64,000 bases of DNA from Zymomonas mobilis subsp. pomaceae ATCC 29192 (GTDB lineage: Bacteria > Pseudomonadota > Alphaproteobacteria > Sphingomonadales > Sphingomonadaceae). Both the position numbers and the translations under genes were made by a program. The notes below the pieces were generated by a model that saw only the letters and a program-made list of their open reading frames with translations, searched no databases and was not told where the DNA came from. The stretch is from assembly GCF_000218875.1 (NCBI RefSeq), contig NC_015709.1:1619001-1683000 (forward strand). The letters run 5' to 3'. Shown here one piece after another: positions 37,048-47,265 of this stretch (its first letter is position 1; each line of letters opens with the position of its first letter).

Positions 37048-38124
37048 CTAGCGTCCTGTCTGCCCTCGATGAAGCAGCTTTTGATCGGCTAAGACCAAAG
37101 CGACCATTGCTTCTACGACCGGTACAGCCCGAATACCCACACAAGGATCATGTCGGCCTTTAGTGCTTACTTCTACCGCATAGCCTTCGCGATCAATCGA
37201 TTGAAGGGGAGATAAGATAGATGGTGTCGGCTTTAAAGCGCATCGCAGGACGATGGGTTGCCCTGTCGCAATGCCTGCTGTGATGCCGCCCGCATGATTA
37301 GAGAGAAAAAAGGCTTTTCCGTCTTGTTCATCGGGGCGAATTGCATCCGCATTGTCACGACCATTACTACGCGCTGCAGTAAAGCCATCCCCAATCTCGA
37401 CCGCTTTTACGGCGTTGATACCCATACAGGCCGCCGCCAGCTCAGCATCAAGCTTGGCATAAAGGGGGGCACCCCAACCGGCTGGCACCGAGGTAGCAAC
37501 ACATTCCACGATTGCACCCACTGAGTTTCCATCCTTTCGAGCCTTATCAACAATAATTTCCCATCGTTTTACAGCCTCGGCATCAGGACAAAAAAACGGA
37601 TTATTTCCAATTTCTGCCTTGTCAAACCGTGTCCGGTCGATGGCATCGCCCCCTAATTCGACCAGATAACCTTGAATATTGACTTCAGGAATAACCAAGC
37701 GGGCAACAGCCCCTGCTGCGACGCGTGCTGCTGTCTCACGTGCAGAAGATCGCCCTCCACCACGATAGTCTCGTAAGCCATATTTGGCATCATAGGCAAA
37801 GTCGCCATGCGCAGGACGATATTGGCGCGCCACCTCGCTATAATCACGGGATCGCTGATCTGTATTTTCAATCATTAAGCTGATCGGCGTGCCTGTCGTT
37901 TTACCTTCAAAAACACCTGATAATATCTGAACCTTATCTGGTTCACGTCTTTGTGTGGTAAAACGGGAAGATCCCGGTTTTCGTCGATCAAGCCAAGGTT
38001 GAATATCTTCTTCGGACAAGGTCAAACCCGGAGGACAGCCATCGACTACTGCGCCTAAGGCTGGCCCATGACTTTCACCCCAACTGGTAAAACGAAAAAG
38101 ATGACCAAAACTATTAAAGCTCAT
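37048..38124 (-). CDS. aroC: Chorismate synthase
   Basis: Converts EPSP to chorismate, the branch point of aromatic amino acids and folate; it needs reduced FMN. Signature segments are [40 protein letters not shown] and GHDPC, written here as [19 protein letters not shown]. At 358 residues it is normal. Its ATG overlaps the fabI stop by four bases, so aroC is translated after fabI. Confidence 0.97.
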   Translation of the reverse strand: MSFNSFGHLFRFTSWGESHGPALGAVVDGCPPGLTLSEEDIQPWLDRRKPGSSRFTTQRREPDKVQILSGVFEGKTTGTPISLMIENTDQRSRDYSEVARQYRPAHGDFAYDAKYGLRDYRGGGRSSARETAARVAAGAVARLVIPEVNIQGYLVELGGDAIDRTRFDKAEIGNNPFFCPDAEAVKRWEIIVDKARKDGNSVGAIVECVATSVPAGWGAPLYAKLDAELAAACMGINAVKAVEIGDGFTAARSNGRDNADAIRPDEQDGKAFFLSNHAGGITAGIATGQPIVLRCALKPTPSILSPLQSIDREGYAVEVSTKGRHDPCVGIRAVPVVEAMVALVLADQKLLHRGQTGR

Positions 38125-38927
38125 TGGGCAAGCGCAATATCTGGAGCATCGATCCGTTTCATACCCACAATGTTATATCCAGCATCGACATGATGGATTT
38201 CACCCGTCACACCCGAGGACAAATCAGAGAGCAAATAAAGCGCTGATTTGCCGACTTCTTCAATCGAAACCGTCCGTTTTAAAGGCGTATTAAGTTGATT
38301 CCATTTCAAGATATAGGAGAAATCGCCAATGCCCCGAGCCGCCATCGTCTGGATTGGGCCCGCTGAAATTGCATTGACCCGAATATTACGGTCACCGAGA
38401 TCTGCTGCTAAATATTTAACCGATGTTTCCAACGCAGCCTTTGCAACGCCCATAATGTTGTAATTAGGCATAACTTTTTCTGCGCCATAATAGGTCAGGG
38501 TCAAAATATTGCCGCCTTCCGGCATCATATCCCGCGCATGTCTGGTTACTGCAATTAAAGAATAAGCCGAGATTGCCATCGTGGTATTGAAATTTTCAAG
38601 GCTTGTATCTGTGAAGTGACCACGCAGTTCATTCTTGTCTGAAAAGCCGATTGCATGAACCACAAAATCAAGAGTCGGCCATTTTTCGGCTAAAGTTTTA
38701 AAAGCGTTATCAATTGCCTTCATGTCACTGACATCACAATCGATCAAGATGTCAGAACCCAATTTTTCAGCCAGCGGCTGTACCCGCTTTTTTAAAGCCT
38801 CCCCTTGATAAGCGAATGCCAACTCGGCACCCTGTTTTTGTAAAGCACAGGCGATACCCCACGCTAGAGACCGATCATTGGCAAGTCCCATGATCAGTCC
38901 TCTTTTCCCTTCCATCAATCCGGCCAT
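38121..38927 (-). CDS. fabI: Enoyl-[acyl-carrier-protein] reductase (NADH)
   Basis: Reduces the enoyl-ACP double bond in each round of fatty-acid elongation; it is a target of triclosan. A short-chain dehydrogenase variant: [20 protein letters not shown] binds the cofactor. The FabI active site is [20 protein letters not shown], with the Tyr and Lys spaced by six residues. [19 protein letters not shown] follows. I start at ATG 38927 (268 residues) with GAGGA upstream. The ORF extends to 39005 but the extra leader overlaps the YihY gene. Confidence 0.95.
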   Translation of the reverse strand: MAGLMEGKRGLIMGLANDRSLAWGIACALQKQGAELAFAYQGEALKKRVQPLAEKLGSDILIDCDVSDMKAIDNAFKTLAEKWPTLDFVVHAIGFSDKNELRGHFTDTSLENFNTTMAISAYSLIAVTRHARDMMPEGGNILTLTYYGAEKVMPNYNIMGVAKAALETSVKYLAADLGDRNIRVNAISAGPIQTMAARGIGDFSYILKWNQLNTPLKRTVSIEEVGKSALYLLSDLSSGVTGEIHHVDAGYNIVGMKRIDAPDIALAQ

Positions 38928-38949
38928 ACCATTCCTCAATATATCAAAA

Positions 38950-39978
38950 TTATGCATCATTTTTTGGCGTAACAGGCGTAGATCTGTCAAATGCCAATGT
39001 CGCATTCAGATGAACACCGACAACCAAGCCCAACCCAATGATCCAAAAATAAATCAAAACTATGACTGAACCGGCTAATCCTCCATAGCTTCGATTATAA
39101 TCAAGCATATTATTAAGGGCGATGGGCAAAATCATAGAAACCATTTGCCACCAAAAGGCAGTCAGTAAAGCCCCTGGCCATTTGAAATAATGAGCCTCAC
39201 GATATTGTGGAGGGGTCACTGTATAAAAGAGAATATACAGCGCCCCGAATAACAAGCCGCCAGAAATAATCCGTGAAAGAATTGAAAACGCCGTAATATG
39301 ATCCAAAAAAGTACGCATACGATCGCTTGTGATGCCGATGAGCGCTAACTTATCCATTAAATTCTGATTATCTGACAGGCTGATATGAGGAAAGGCTGCA
39401 CTTATATATTGAAGTAACCAACTAAATTGTTCCGAAAAAATATGTTGGAGTGCTGCCAGCATGACTTGAATAGACAAGATAAATAGCAAAAGAAATACGG
39501 CCATAATATTAATAGCCATAGCCCCCAGACGATATTTAATAAAAGCCGTAGGGGGTTCGAGTCGATAAGTGCGATATAACAATTCGCGGATACTTGAAAT
39601 AAAACTGCTGACAGACCACAAGCTAACGAGCGCACTCCACCATATTAACGATCCCGAACGCATAGCTAAAACTTGAAAGATAGGGCCGCTGAGTTGGCTT
39701 GACACATTGGGGGGTAATGCGGAAAGAAAAGAATGAACTGCTGCAAAACCATCAGCGCCTCTTCCAATGCCACTCGCTATAATGATGGTTAAGATCATAA
39801 ATGGGAAAAGGGTTAACAATGCCATATAGGCAAAGTTTCCTGCATGTACGAAGCCTTCGTTCATTACCCCGTTAAAAACCTGCACCACGACAGAGAAAAA
39901 GGAATGTCGCTTTTTCATCTGTTTTTTTTCAGCAGGCTTTCTGTTTTTTTGTTCAATTTTTGTCATAAGCAAGCCCAT
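38950..39978 (-). CDS. YihY/BrkB-family (UPF0761) inner-membrane protein
   Basis: A 342-residue protein with about six membrane helices. Family markers are FVHAGNFAYMALLTLFPFMI, RELLYRTYRLEPPTAF, PPQYREAHYFKWPGALLTAF and YNRSYGGLAGSVIVLIYFWI. E. coli YihY was once called RNase BN by mistake, and the role of the family is unclear (transport or envelope). The N-tail is lysine-rich. ATG 39966 is a possible alternative start. It is upstream of fabI-aroC on the same strand. The gap 39979-40259 shows no gene. Confidence 0.88.
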   Translation of the reverse strand: MGLLMTKIEQKNRKPAEKKQMKKRHSFFSVVVQVFNGVMNEGFVHAGNFAYMALLTLFPFMILTIIIASGIGRGADGFAAVHSFLSALPPNVSSQLSGPIFQVLAMRSGSLIWWSALVSLWSVSSFISSIRELLYRTYRLEPPTAFIKYRLGAMAINIMAVFLLLFILSIQVMLAALQHIFSEQFSWLLQYISAAFPHISLSDNQNLMDKLALIGITSDRMRTFLDHITAFSILSRIISGGLLFGALYILFYTVTPPQYREAHYFKWPGALLTAFWWQMVSMILPIALNNMLDYNRSYGGLAGSVIVLIYFWIIGLGLVVGVHLNATLAFDRSTPVTPKNDA

Positions 39979-40259
39979 GCTCTCTTACTGCCCACTTTAT
40001 GACAAGTAATAATCAAACCGTGCTGGTTTGAAAGTAAAAATCTGAGGCTTCCATAGCTGTTAAGCCACAGTCCAGATTGAGAAAAATTCTTGTTTGTAAA
40101 TAGGGTATATTTTTACTTGGATAGAGAAAAATATCATTATTTAAAATAAGATTTTCTATGAAAAATAGGTCTATTTGCTCAATAAAAAAGGAATATAGTG
40201 TATTTTGTAAAATTTTAAGCTGTTTTCCTTCTTTGAAAAAGTATTCTCTTTATGAAATA

Positions 40260-40287
40260 AGAGCCAGCTTTTGTAAAAGCTGGCTCT
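40260..40287. terminator. Hairpin terminator after the DnaJ-like gene
   Basis: A perfect 13-bp stem AGAGCCAGCTTTT / AAAAGCTGGCTCT with a two-base loop lies 30 bases beyond the minus-strand stop at 40317. Confidence 0.65.
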
Positions 40288-40316
40288 CATATTTAAAAAA
40301 ATTTAATGAAGGCTTT

Positions 40317-41264
40317 TTAAAGACCTAAGGCTGTCCGTGGATTTTCCTTATCTTTGGCTGCCCATCCCTGAACAAACTGTTTCAGATCTGAATCGTTTTC
40401 GGGCAGAGTAATCATTAAAGTGATCAGTTCGTCGCCTCGTCCACCCGCTTTTTTATGAAAACCTTTACCCCGTAACCGCAAAACTTTTCCAGAATTAGAG
40501 CCTGCCGGTACGGATACCATGACAGCGCCTTCCGCAGTTGGTACTTTTATTTTTGCCCCCTCTACGGCTTCAGCCAAAGAAATAGGCAGATTTAAGGTGA
40601 TATCATCACCTTTACGCTGAAAAAACGCATGGGGTTGAATATCAATGGTAACGATAGCATCGCCCGCCCCCCCGGGGCCCGGTTGTCCCTTACCAGCAAG
40701 GCGCATTTGTGTGCCATCTTCCACACCAGCGGGCAATTTCAGATCAATAGTCTTTCCATCGCCTAAGGTAATTCGTTGCGGATGTAATGTCGCCGCATCA
40801 ATAAACGGTACTTTTAGGCGATAGAGGTTATTGCTTCCCTTGGGTGCCGCTTTACCGCCGAAACCGCCCCCGCGTTGTCCACGTCCGCCGCCAAAGATAC
40901 CTTCAAAAAGATCGCTGAAATCTCCATGATCGGCACCGCCGCCGCCGCCAAAGTTGAAGCCGCCGAAGCCCCCCCCATTATTACCACCTGCGCGACCACC
41001 GGCATGATGGAATCCATCAAATCCGCCCCCGTTAAAGCGCGGATTGCCCTGTTCATCTATTTCACCCCGGTCATATTGTCCGCGTTTTTCTTTATCGGAC
41101 AGGATTTCATAAGCAGCTGACACTTCTGAAAAACGCGTTGCCGCTTGGGGATTGTCTTTATTGCGATCAGGATGAAGCTTCTTCGCCAGATTGCGATAGG
41201 CTTTTTTAATTGCCGCTTCATCGGCGCTGCGGGTTATTCCCAGTCTTTCGTAAAGATCAGCCAT
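40317..41264 (-). CDS. DnaJ-family co-chaperone without zinc finger (CbpA-like)
   Basis: Stimulates DnaK ATPase. The J-domain at 1-65 reads DLYERLGITRSADEAAIKKA and carries HPDRNKD (the HPD motif). A Gly/Phe-rich linker (about 75-150, with strings such as GGGFGGFNFGGGGG) follows. Two C-terminal substrate domains come next (LYRLKVPFIDAATLHPQRIT, AHAFFQRKGDDI-type segment). The CxxCxGxG repeats of true DnaJ are missing, so it is the CbpA/DnaJ type II class. ATG 41264 begins the J-domain with no strong ribosome site; the open frame to 41426 has no support. 315 residues. Confidence 0.9.
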   Translation of the reverse strand: MADLYERLGITRSADEAAIKKAYRNLAKKLHPDRNKDNPQAATRFSEVSAAYEILSDKEKRGQYDRGEIDEQGNPRFNGGGFDGFHHAGGRAGGNNGGGFGGFNFGGGGGADHGDFSDLFEGIFGGGRGQRGGGFGGKAAPKGSNNLYRLKVPFIDAATLHPQRITLGDGKTIDLKLPAGVEDGTQMRLAGKGQPGPGGAGDAIVTIDIQPHAFFQRKGDDITLNLPISLAEAVEGAKIKVPTAEGAVMVSVPAGSNSGKVLRLRGKGFHKKAGGRGDELITLMITLPENDSDLKQFVQGWAAKDKENPRTALGL

Positions 41265-41547
41265 GACGTTTTTTGTGCCCAATCTGTCTAAATCATTATA
41301 TGTAGCAAATATGCCACATAAATGTGTATGCCCCCTTAAGATCGCAAGGGGCTCATTATAAAAAGCTATTTTATAAGGATATTCGAAGTTGTGTATAAAA
41401 AAGTAAAACCATATTTGCCCAAACAATCTTAAAAAAACTTTTTCAAAAAGAAATAATAAAAATTATTGGGCTGAATCGAAGGTATTTACTTTAAAAATCA
41501 CCATTTCTTGCGATAGTTCTTCGAATTATAATCATCATCTGATCAAC

Positions 41548-42111
41548 CTATAGACGAATCGTCACTAAGGTAGCGGCTAAGATTTTTTCCGTGATAAGGT
41601 GAATCATGGCACCTATTATTACACCTAATAAGACACCAAATCCACGATCGAGACCAGCGATAATTGTTTTATCACTTCCATGATCCCCAATCAGCACAAT
41701 AACACATGTCCACATACCTACCCGTAATTTAGGATAACAACGGGCGATAATAGCGCAGATAGCCACTGAAATTGTTAATTCAGTGGTTACATCATGGAAC
41801 AGCATATCGACGATAACCGCTGTCACAATACCAATAACAGTGCCGATAATACGTGATATAACGATAGCTTGGGTTTCATGAAATTTGTCTTGTGACACAA
41901 TCAAGGCCGAAATAGCTGCCCATGCGGGATATTTAAGCCCTAGCATTGTTGCGCAAAGATAGCCGGCTGTAGCAGAAACTGAGCATCGCAAAATAAAGGC
42001 AATAAAGCGGATAGCATCTTCTGTTTTTAGCGGACTGATTTTTTGGCTTAGATTATAAGTCATCTGACTTAGCATGATATAATTCTGCAGGACCCTTTTA
42101 AAGGCTTGCAT
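41548..42111 (-). CDS. FUSC-family-like membrane protein
   Basis: A 187-residue inner-membrane protein with about five hydrophobic segments between residues 35 and 175. AIRFIAFILRCSVSATAGYL and the segment with PAWAAISALIVSQDKFHETQ, then ISRIIGTVIGIVTAVI, look like the FUSC (fusaric-acid resistance/aromatic acid exporter) membrane half. The cytoplasmic half found in full-length exporters is absent. Transport function is therefore uncertain. It is alone on the minus strand, with noncoding gaps on both sides. Confidence 0.7.
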   Translation of the reverse strand: MQAFKRVLQNYIMLSQMTYNLSQKISPLKTEDAIRFIAFILRCSVSATAGYLCATMLGLKYPAWAAISALIVSQDKFHETQAIVISRIIGTVIGIVTAVIVDMLFHDVTTELTISVAICAIIARCYPKLRVGMWTCVIVLIGDHGSDKTIIAGLDRGFGVLLGVIIGAMIHLITEKILAATLVTIRL

Positions 42112-42264
42112 CCTTCAGCTGGCGTTTCGCCGCTGCATATAAGAAAACACGCACGATCCTAATAAGTAATAATTTTGACTATAGTTAAAAGTATTTTTCG
42201 ATATAAATATTATCGATCTTTTTTTTGAAATAAATTTTTACCTAATAAAGTAATATTACAATCC

Positions 42265-42293
42265 GACTATGGTAAAATCATTTTACCATAGTC
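42265..42293. repeat. Perfect 29-base palindrome downstream of pyrC
   Basis: GACTATGGTAAAA (42265-42277) and TTTTACCATAGTC (42281-42293) around TCA. It is 23 bases beyond the pyrC stop on the minus strand. A T-run (TTACTTTTTTG) follows on the plus strand rather than on the pyrC strand. Confidence 0.65.
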
Positions 42294-42315
42294 GTCTTAC
42301 TTTTTTGAAACTGTC

Positions 42316-43656
42316 TTATTCTAATAATTCTGTGCGCAAACTGTCTTGAAAACGCAACGGTTGTCCCACAGGTTCACCATAAAGATGACCTTCCCACATG
42401 ACTTTATTACCTCGAATAATCGTGCCGACCGGCAAACCTTTCAGAGTGTTACCTAAAAAAGGAGACCAACCACATTTAGACGCCAGCCATTCATCTTTGA
42501 TAATCCATGAGGCTTTCAGATCGACTACGGAAAAATCGGCATCATATCCGACAGCAATGCGCCCTTTTTCTAATAAGCCGAATAAACGTTGTGGCCCAGC
42601 AGATACCAAATCGACCAATCGGCTCAGGCTCAGATGACCTTCTGATACATGATTCAGCATTAAAGGTAATAAGGTCTGAACACCGGGCATCCCACTAGGA
42701 GACTGGGGATAAGGATGGTGTTTGTCTTCTATCGTATGCGGAGCATGGTCAGAACCAATGACATCGGCAATACCTTGTTGCAAGCAATGCCATAAACCTA
42801 AACGATGTTTTTCAGATCTGATCGGCGGATTCATCTGGGCATAACTGCCCAAAGTCGGATAGGCAGTCTCGGCGGACAAGGTCAGATGTTGAGGCGTCAA
42901 TTCACAGCTTGCAATATCTTTATGCGCGGCAATCAGCGCCATTTCTTCAGGGGTCGTCACATGAAGAATATGGATAAGACGACCGGTTTTTCGGGCCAAT
43001 GATAAAATACGGCGTGTTGCAAGGATAGCAGTTTCATCGTCTCTCCACACGGGATGAGAGGCAGGATCACCGGGAACACAATATTTTTTTCGTTCTTTAA
43101 GACGGGCTTCATCTTCAGCATGAATAGCGATACGCCGCCGTCCAGACTGTAAAATCGATAACAAAGTATCATCATCATCGACAAGTAAGTTGCCAGTCGA
43201 AGAGCCCATAAAAATTTTGATACCGGCACAACCGGGTAACTGTTCTAAGGCTGCTAACTGATCTTTGTTCCCCAATGTCGCCCCAATGTAAAAGGCGTGG
43301 TCACACCACATCCGGTGATGCGCGCGGGCGAGCTTATCGACTAACGCTTCTACGGTATCTGTTGGCGGATTGGTGTTCGGCATTTCAAAAACGGCGGTAA
43401 TACCGCCTAAAACTGCCGCTTTACTGCCACTTGCTAAATCTTCTTTTGTTTCATGTCCTGGTTCACGAAAATGAACTTGGGTATCGATTGCCCCAGGTAG
43501 AATGGTCAAACCTTCACAATGCAACAATTCTTCAGTCTGATCTTTATGAAAATCGCCAATAGCGGCAATTTTTCCTCTTTTGATGGCAATATCCTTGGCG
43601 ACAAGACCACCAGGCGTGAAAAGGGTTCCACCTTTTAAAACTAAATCATACTTCAT
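42316..43656 (-). CDS. pyrC: Dihydroorotase (class I)
   Basis: Cyclises carbamoyl-aspartate to dihydroorotate in pyrimidine synthesis. It is an amidohydrolase of 446 residues with the metal ligands in ILPGAIDTQVHFREPG. The lysine to be carboxylated is probably in GCAGIKIFMGSSTG. Further ligands lie in IAIHAEDEARL, LIHILHVTT and ADVIGSDHAPHTIEDKHHPY. It resembles the long, PyrC-like class rather than the short E. coli form. ygfZ is divergent 44 bases away. Confidence 0.94.
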   Translation of the reverse strand: MKYDLVLKGGTLFTPGGLVAKDIAIKRGKIAAIGDFHKDQTEELLHCEGLTILPGAIDTQVHFREPGHETKEDLASGSKAAVLGGITAVFEMPNTNPPTDTVEALVDKLARAHHRMWCDHAFYIGATLGNKDQLAALEQLPGCAGIKIFMGSSTGNLLVDDDDTLLSILQSGRRRIAIHAEDEARLKERKKYCVPGDPASHPVWRDDETAILATRRILSLARKTGRLIHILHVTTPEEMALIAAHKDIASCELTPQHLTLSAETAYPTLGSYAQMNPPIRSEKHRLGLWHCLQQGIADVIGSDHAPHTIEDKHHPYPQSPSGMPGVQTLLPLMLNHVSEGHLSLSRLVDLVSAGPQRLFGLLEKGRIAVGYDADFSVVDLKASWIIKDEWLASKCGWSPFLGNTLKGLPVGTIIRGNKVMWEGHLYGEPVGQPLRFQDSLRTELLE

Positions 43657-43699
43657 CAGCGACCTTCCATTTCCGCTTCTAATTTCCTACTATGCCAAT

Positions 43700-44521
43700 A
43701 TGAGTGCAACGACTGATATTACCATGCCTAAAACCAGCTTGCTGGATGATCGGGCTATTATCCGCTTATCTCCCTTAAAAGAGGATACAACGGCTGATGT
43801 TGTGGATTTTTTGCAAGGGTTGGTAACACAGGATGTCTTGTTACTAGAAAAAGGGGCGCCTCTTTGGTCAGCTTTGCTGACACCACAAGGCAAAGCCCTC
43901 TATGATTTTATTTTGTGGGGTGAGGGTAAATCGGTTCTGATTGACTGCGAAGCTATAGCCGTTGAAGGGTTGATCCGCCGTTTGACGCTTTATCGTTTGC
44001 GGCGCGCTATTGCGATTGAAGTGGATCCCAATATCACGGTTCATTGGTCACTGATAGAAGCGGATGATAAATGTATAAGGGGCTGGCCTGATCCACGGTT
44101 GCCTGATTTAGGGTTCCGTTGGTTACAGGAATCGCAAGATAACGCTTTATCCGCCGTTACACTTTGGAAAAAGCATCGTTTAATCCTCGGCGTCACAGAA
44201 GGTCAGGCTGAACTAGGACAAGACAAGACTTTATGGCTAGAAGCCAATGCTCGCGAATTAAATGGGGTTAGCTTTACCAAGGGTTGTTATGTCGGACAGG
44301 AAAATACTGCCCGAATGAACTGGCGACAGAAAATTAACCGTCGTTTAGCGGTAGTGCAGACTGAAAATCCACCAGAAGATCAGGGGCGATGCAGGATTTT
44401 TTATCCTGATTTTCAATTGGCTGTTATTAGTCAGCGGGTTGCCGAATGGGATAAACTTCCAGAAGGGCAGCATATTATTACACCATCATGGTTAAAGCCA
44501 GCCTTGGAAGAGAACGCTTAA
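43700..44521 (+). CDS. ygfZ: YgfZ/GcvT folate-binding Fe-S assembly protein
   Basis: A folate-dependent protein that helps build or repair iron-sulfur enzymes, such as MiaB in E. coli. The family hallmark KGCYVGQE is present in GVSFTKGCYVGQENTARMNW. FLQGLVTQDV and LLTPQGKALYDF mark the N-terminal half. I choose ATG 43700 (273 residues); ATG 43724 is possible, and neither has a good ribosome site. A tiny ATG-CCA-ATA-TGA frame (43692-43703) overlaps the start. Divergent from pyrC. Confidence 0.9.
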   Translation: MSATTDITMPKTSLLDDRAIIRLSPLKEDTTADVVDFLQGLVTQDVLLLEKGAPLWSALLTPQGKALYDFILWGEGKSVLIDCEAIAVEGLIRRLTLYRLRRAIAIEVDPNITVHWSLIEADDKCIRGWPDPRLPDLGFRWLQESQDNALSAVTLWKKHRLILGVTEGQAELGQDKTLWLEANARELNGVSFTKGCYVGQENTARMNWRQKINRRLAVVQTENPPEDQGRCRIFYPDFQLAVISQRVAEWDKLPEGQHIITPSWLKPALEENA

Positions 44522-44546
44522 TTTTTATTTTTAAGTGCCCTCATTA

Positions 44547-44575
44547 AAAAAGCCGGAAAAACTTCCGGCTTTTTA
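44547..44575. terminator. Bidirectional terminator between ygfZ and purA
   Basis: AAAAAGCCGGAA / TTCCGGCTTTTT is a perfect 12-bp stem with a four-base loop, flanked by A and T tracts, between convergent genes. Confidence 0.9.
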
Positions 44576-44598
44576 TTCAATTATGAGAATTCTTTCTA

Positions 44599-45933
<1,335 letters not shown>

Positions 45934-45949
45934 CTATGAAGAATCAATT

Positions 45950-47065
45950 TCAGAGCGGCTGAATAGTGCCGCTGTTCAGTATATCTGTGCAATGATGGCG
46001 AATAGGATCATCGCTTTCATCAAGGGCTGCAATAGTGATCCATCCCTGTTGACGCAAGTCATAGGCTTGTTTTGGATCATGCCCTAACGGTAAAAAGATG
46101 CGTTTAGATGCCTGCTGTCCCAGCCCTGCATCGACTAACGGATCAATATAAAGTGAAAAACCGACGGCCTGTTCTTCCCGTTTATCCTGATGGATAATCG
46201 TATAGCTGCCGCCGCGCCCAATCTCACCTAAAATTTCAGAACCGAATAACGAAAAACCAATCCAGCTTTGATATTCAAAACCATGATGCTCTGTGGGATC
46301 AAGGGTGACCTGCACCGTTTCGTCTAAGGAATCGCGAATTTTCTGAAAAGCATCCAAACGATCGGCAAAACCGAATTTTTCAGCAAGAGGCTTTAAGCGT
46401 TTTATCGCTTTATCAAAGGGACCGGCTGTTTCTAATAAAGGCCGATATTCATCTGCCCCCAAAGCCGCTAGACCTCCCGCATCTTTGGCATCAAGTGCGG
46501 CATATACGGCTTCCCGTTTATCTTCATCAATAGGAAGAACCGAATCCGCCAATCTCTCGACCAGATTCGGCATCGTCAAATCGACGCTGATATGTTTAAC
46601 TCCTGCAATTTTTAGGGTTTCTACGGCCATACCTAATACTTCAATGACAGCCGCAATCGAATCATTACCGATCAGTTCGGCGCCAGCCTGAATTAATTCT
46701 CTTTCAGGGCGAAGCTGAGTTTCCCGTAATTTCATTACGGTGCCCCCATAAGCGAGACGCAAAGGTCTTGGGCGATGATTAAGCCTTGTCGTCGCAATAC
46801 GACCGATTTGTCCGGTAATATCTGGCCGAAGGGCTAGACTTCGTTGAGAGACAGGATCAACAAATCGTAATAAATCCCGCTTACGGGCAGATTTTAGTCG
46901 CCCGAGTAAGCCTTCTTCAAATTCGGCCAAAGGCGGAGAAACCCGTTCATAACCATGTCGGTTAATGGCTACAATAACATGATGCAGCAAACGGGAAGCT
47001 GCTTCTGCTTGAGGGGGAAGGCGGTCACGTAATCCTTCGGGGAGCAAACCATGCGCTATCGTCAT
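45950..47065 (-). CDS. hisZ: ATP phosphoribosyltransferase regulatory subunit HisZ
   Basis: A catalytically inactive paralogue of histidyl-tRNA synthetase that assembles with short-form HisG for the first step of histidine synthesis. Landmarks are LLPEGLRDRLPPQAEAASRL, VSPPLAEFEEGLLGRLKSAR, RFVDPVSQRSLALRPDITGQ and RLAYGGTVMKLRETQLRPER. IGRGGSYTIIHQDKREEQAV comes late in the chain. The anticodon-binding domain is absent, which supports HisZ over HisS. It is followed by purA. No hisG lies in the window. Confidence 0.93.
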   Translation of the reverse strand: MTIAHGLLPEGLRDRLPPQAEAASRLLHHVIVAINRHGYERVSPPLAEFEEGLLGRLKSARKRDLLRFVDPVSQRSLALRPDITGQIGRIATTRLNHRPRPLRLAYGGTVMKLRETQLRPERELIQAGAELIGNDSIAAVIEVLGMAVETLKIAGVKHISVDLTMPNLVERLADSVLPIDEDKREAVYAALDAKDAGGLAALGADEYRPLLETAGPFDKAIKRLKPLAEKFGFADRLDAFQKIRDSLDETVQVTLDPTEHHGFEYQSWIGFSLFGSEILGEIGRGGSYTIIHQDKREEQAVGFSLYIDPLVDAGLGQQASKRIFLPLGHDPKQAYDLRQQGWITIAALDESDDPIRHHCTDILNSGTIQPL

Positions 47066-47265
47066 TGATCAAAAAGCTTTTATTATCAGGACAGAGGCCT
47101 TTCTAATCATGTTACGGCAACATTCCACCCTGTTTCTTTCACAAAAACCGTTTCATGACATATTTTTTAAATATCAGACCCGATAATCTGGACATAAATT
47201 TAATATATCAACAGAATATCAGGCCTGATTTCACCGACTTAAAATATTTTAAGCCTTTCTAAAAT

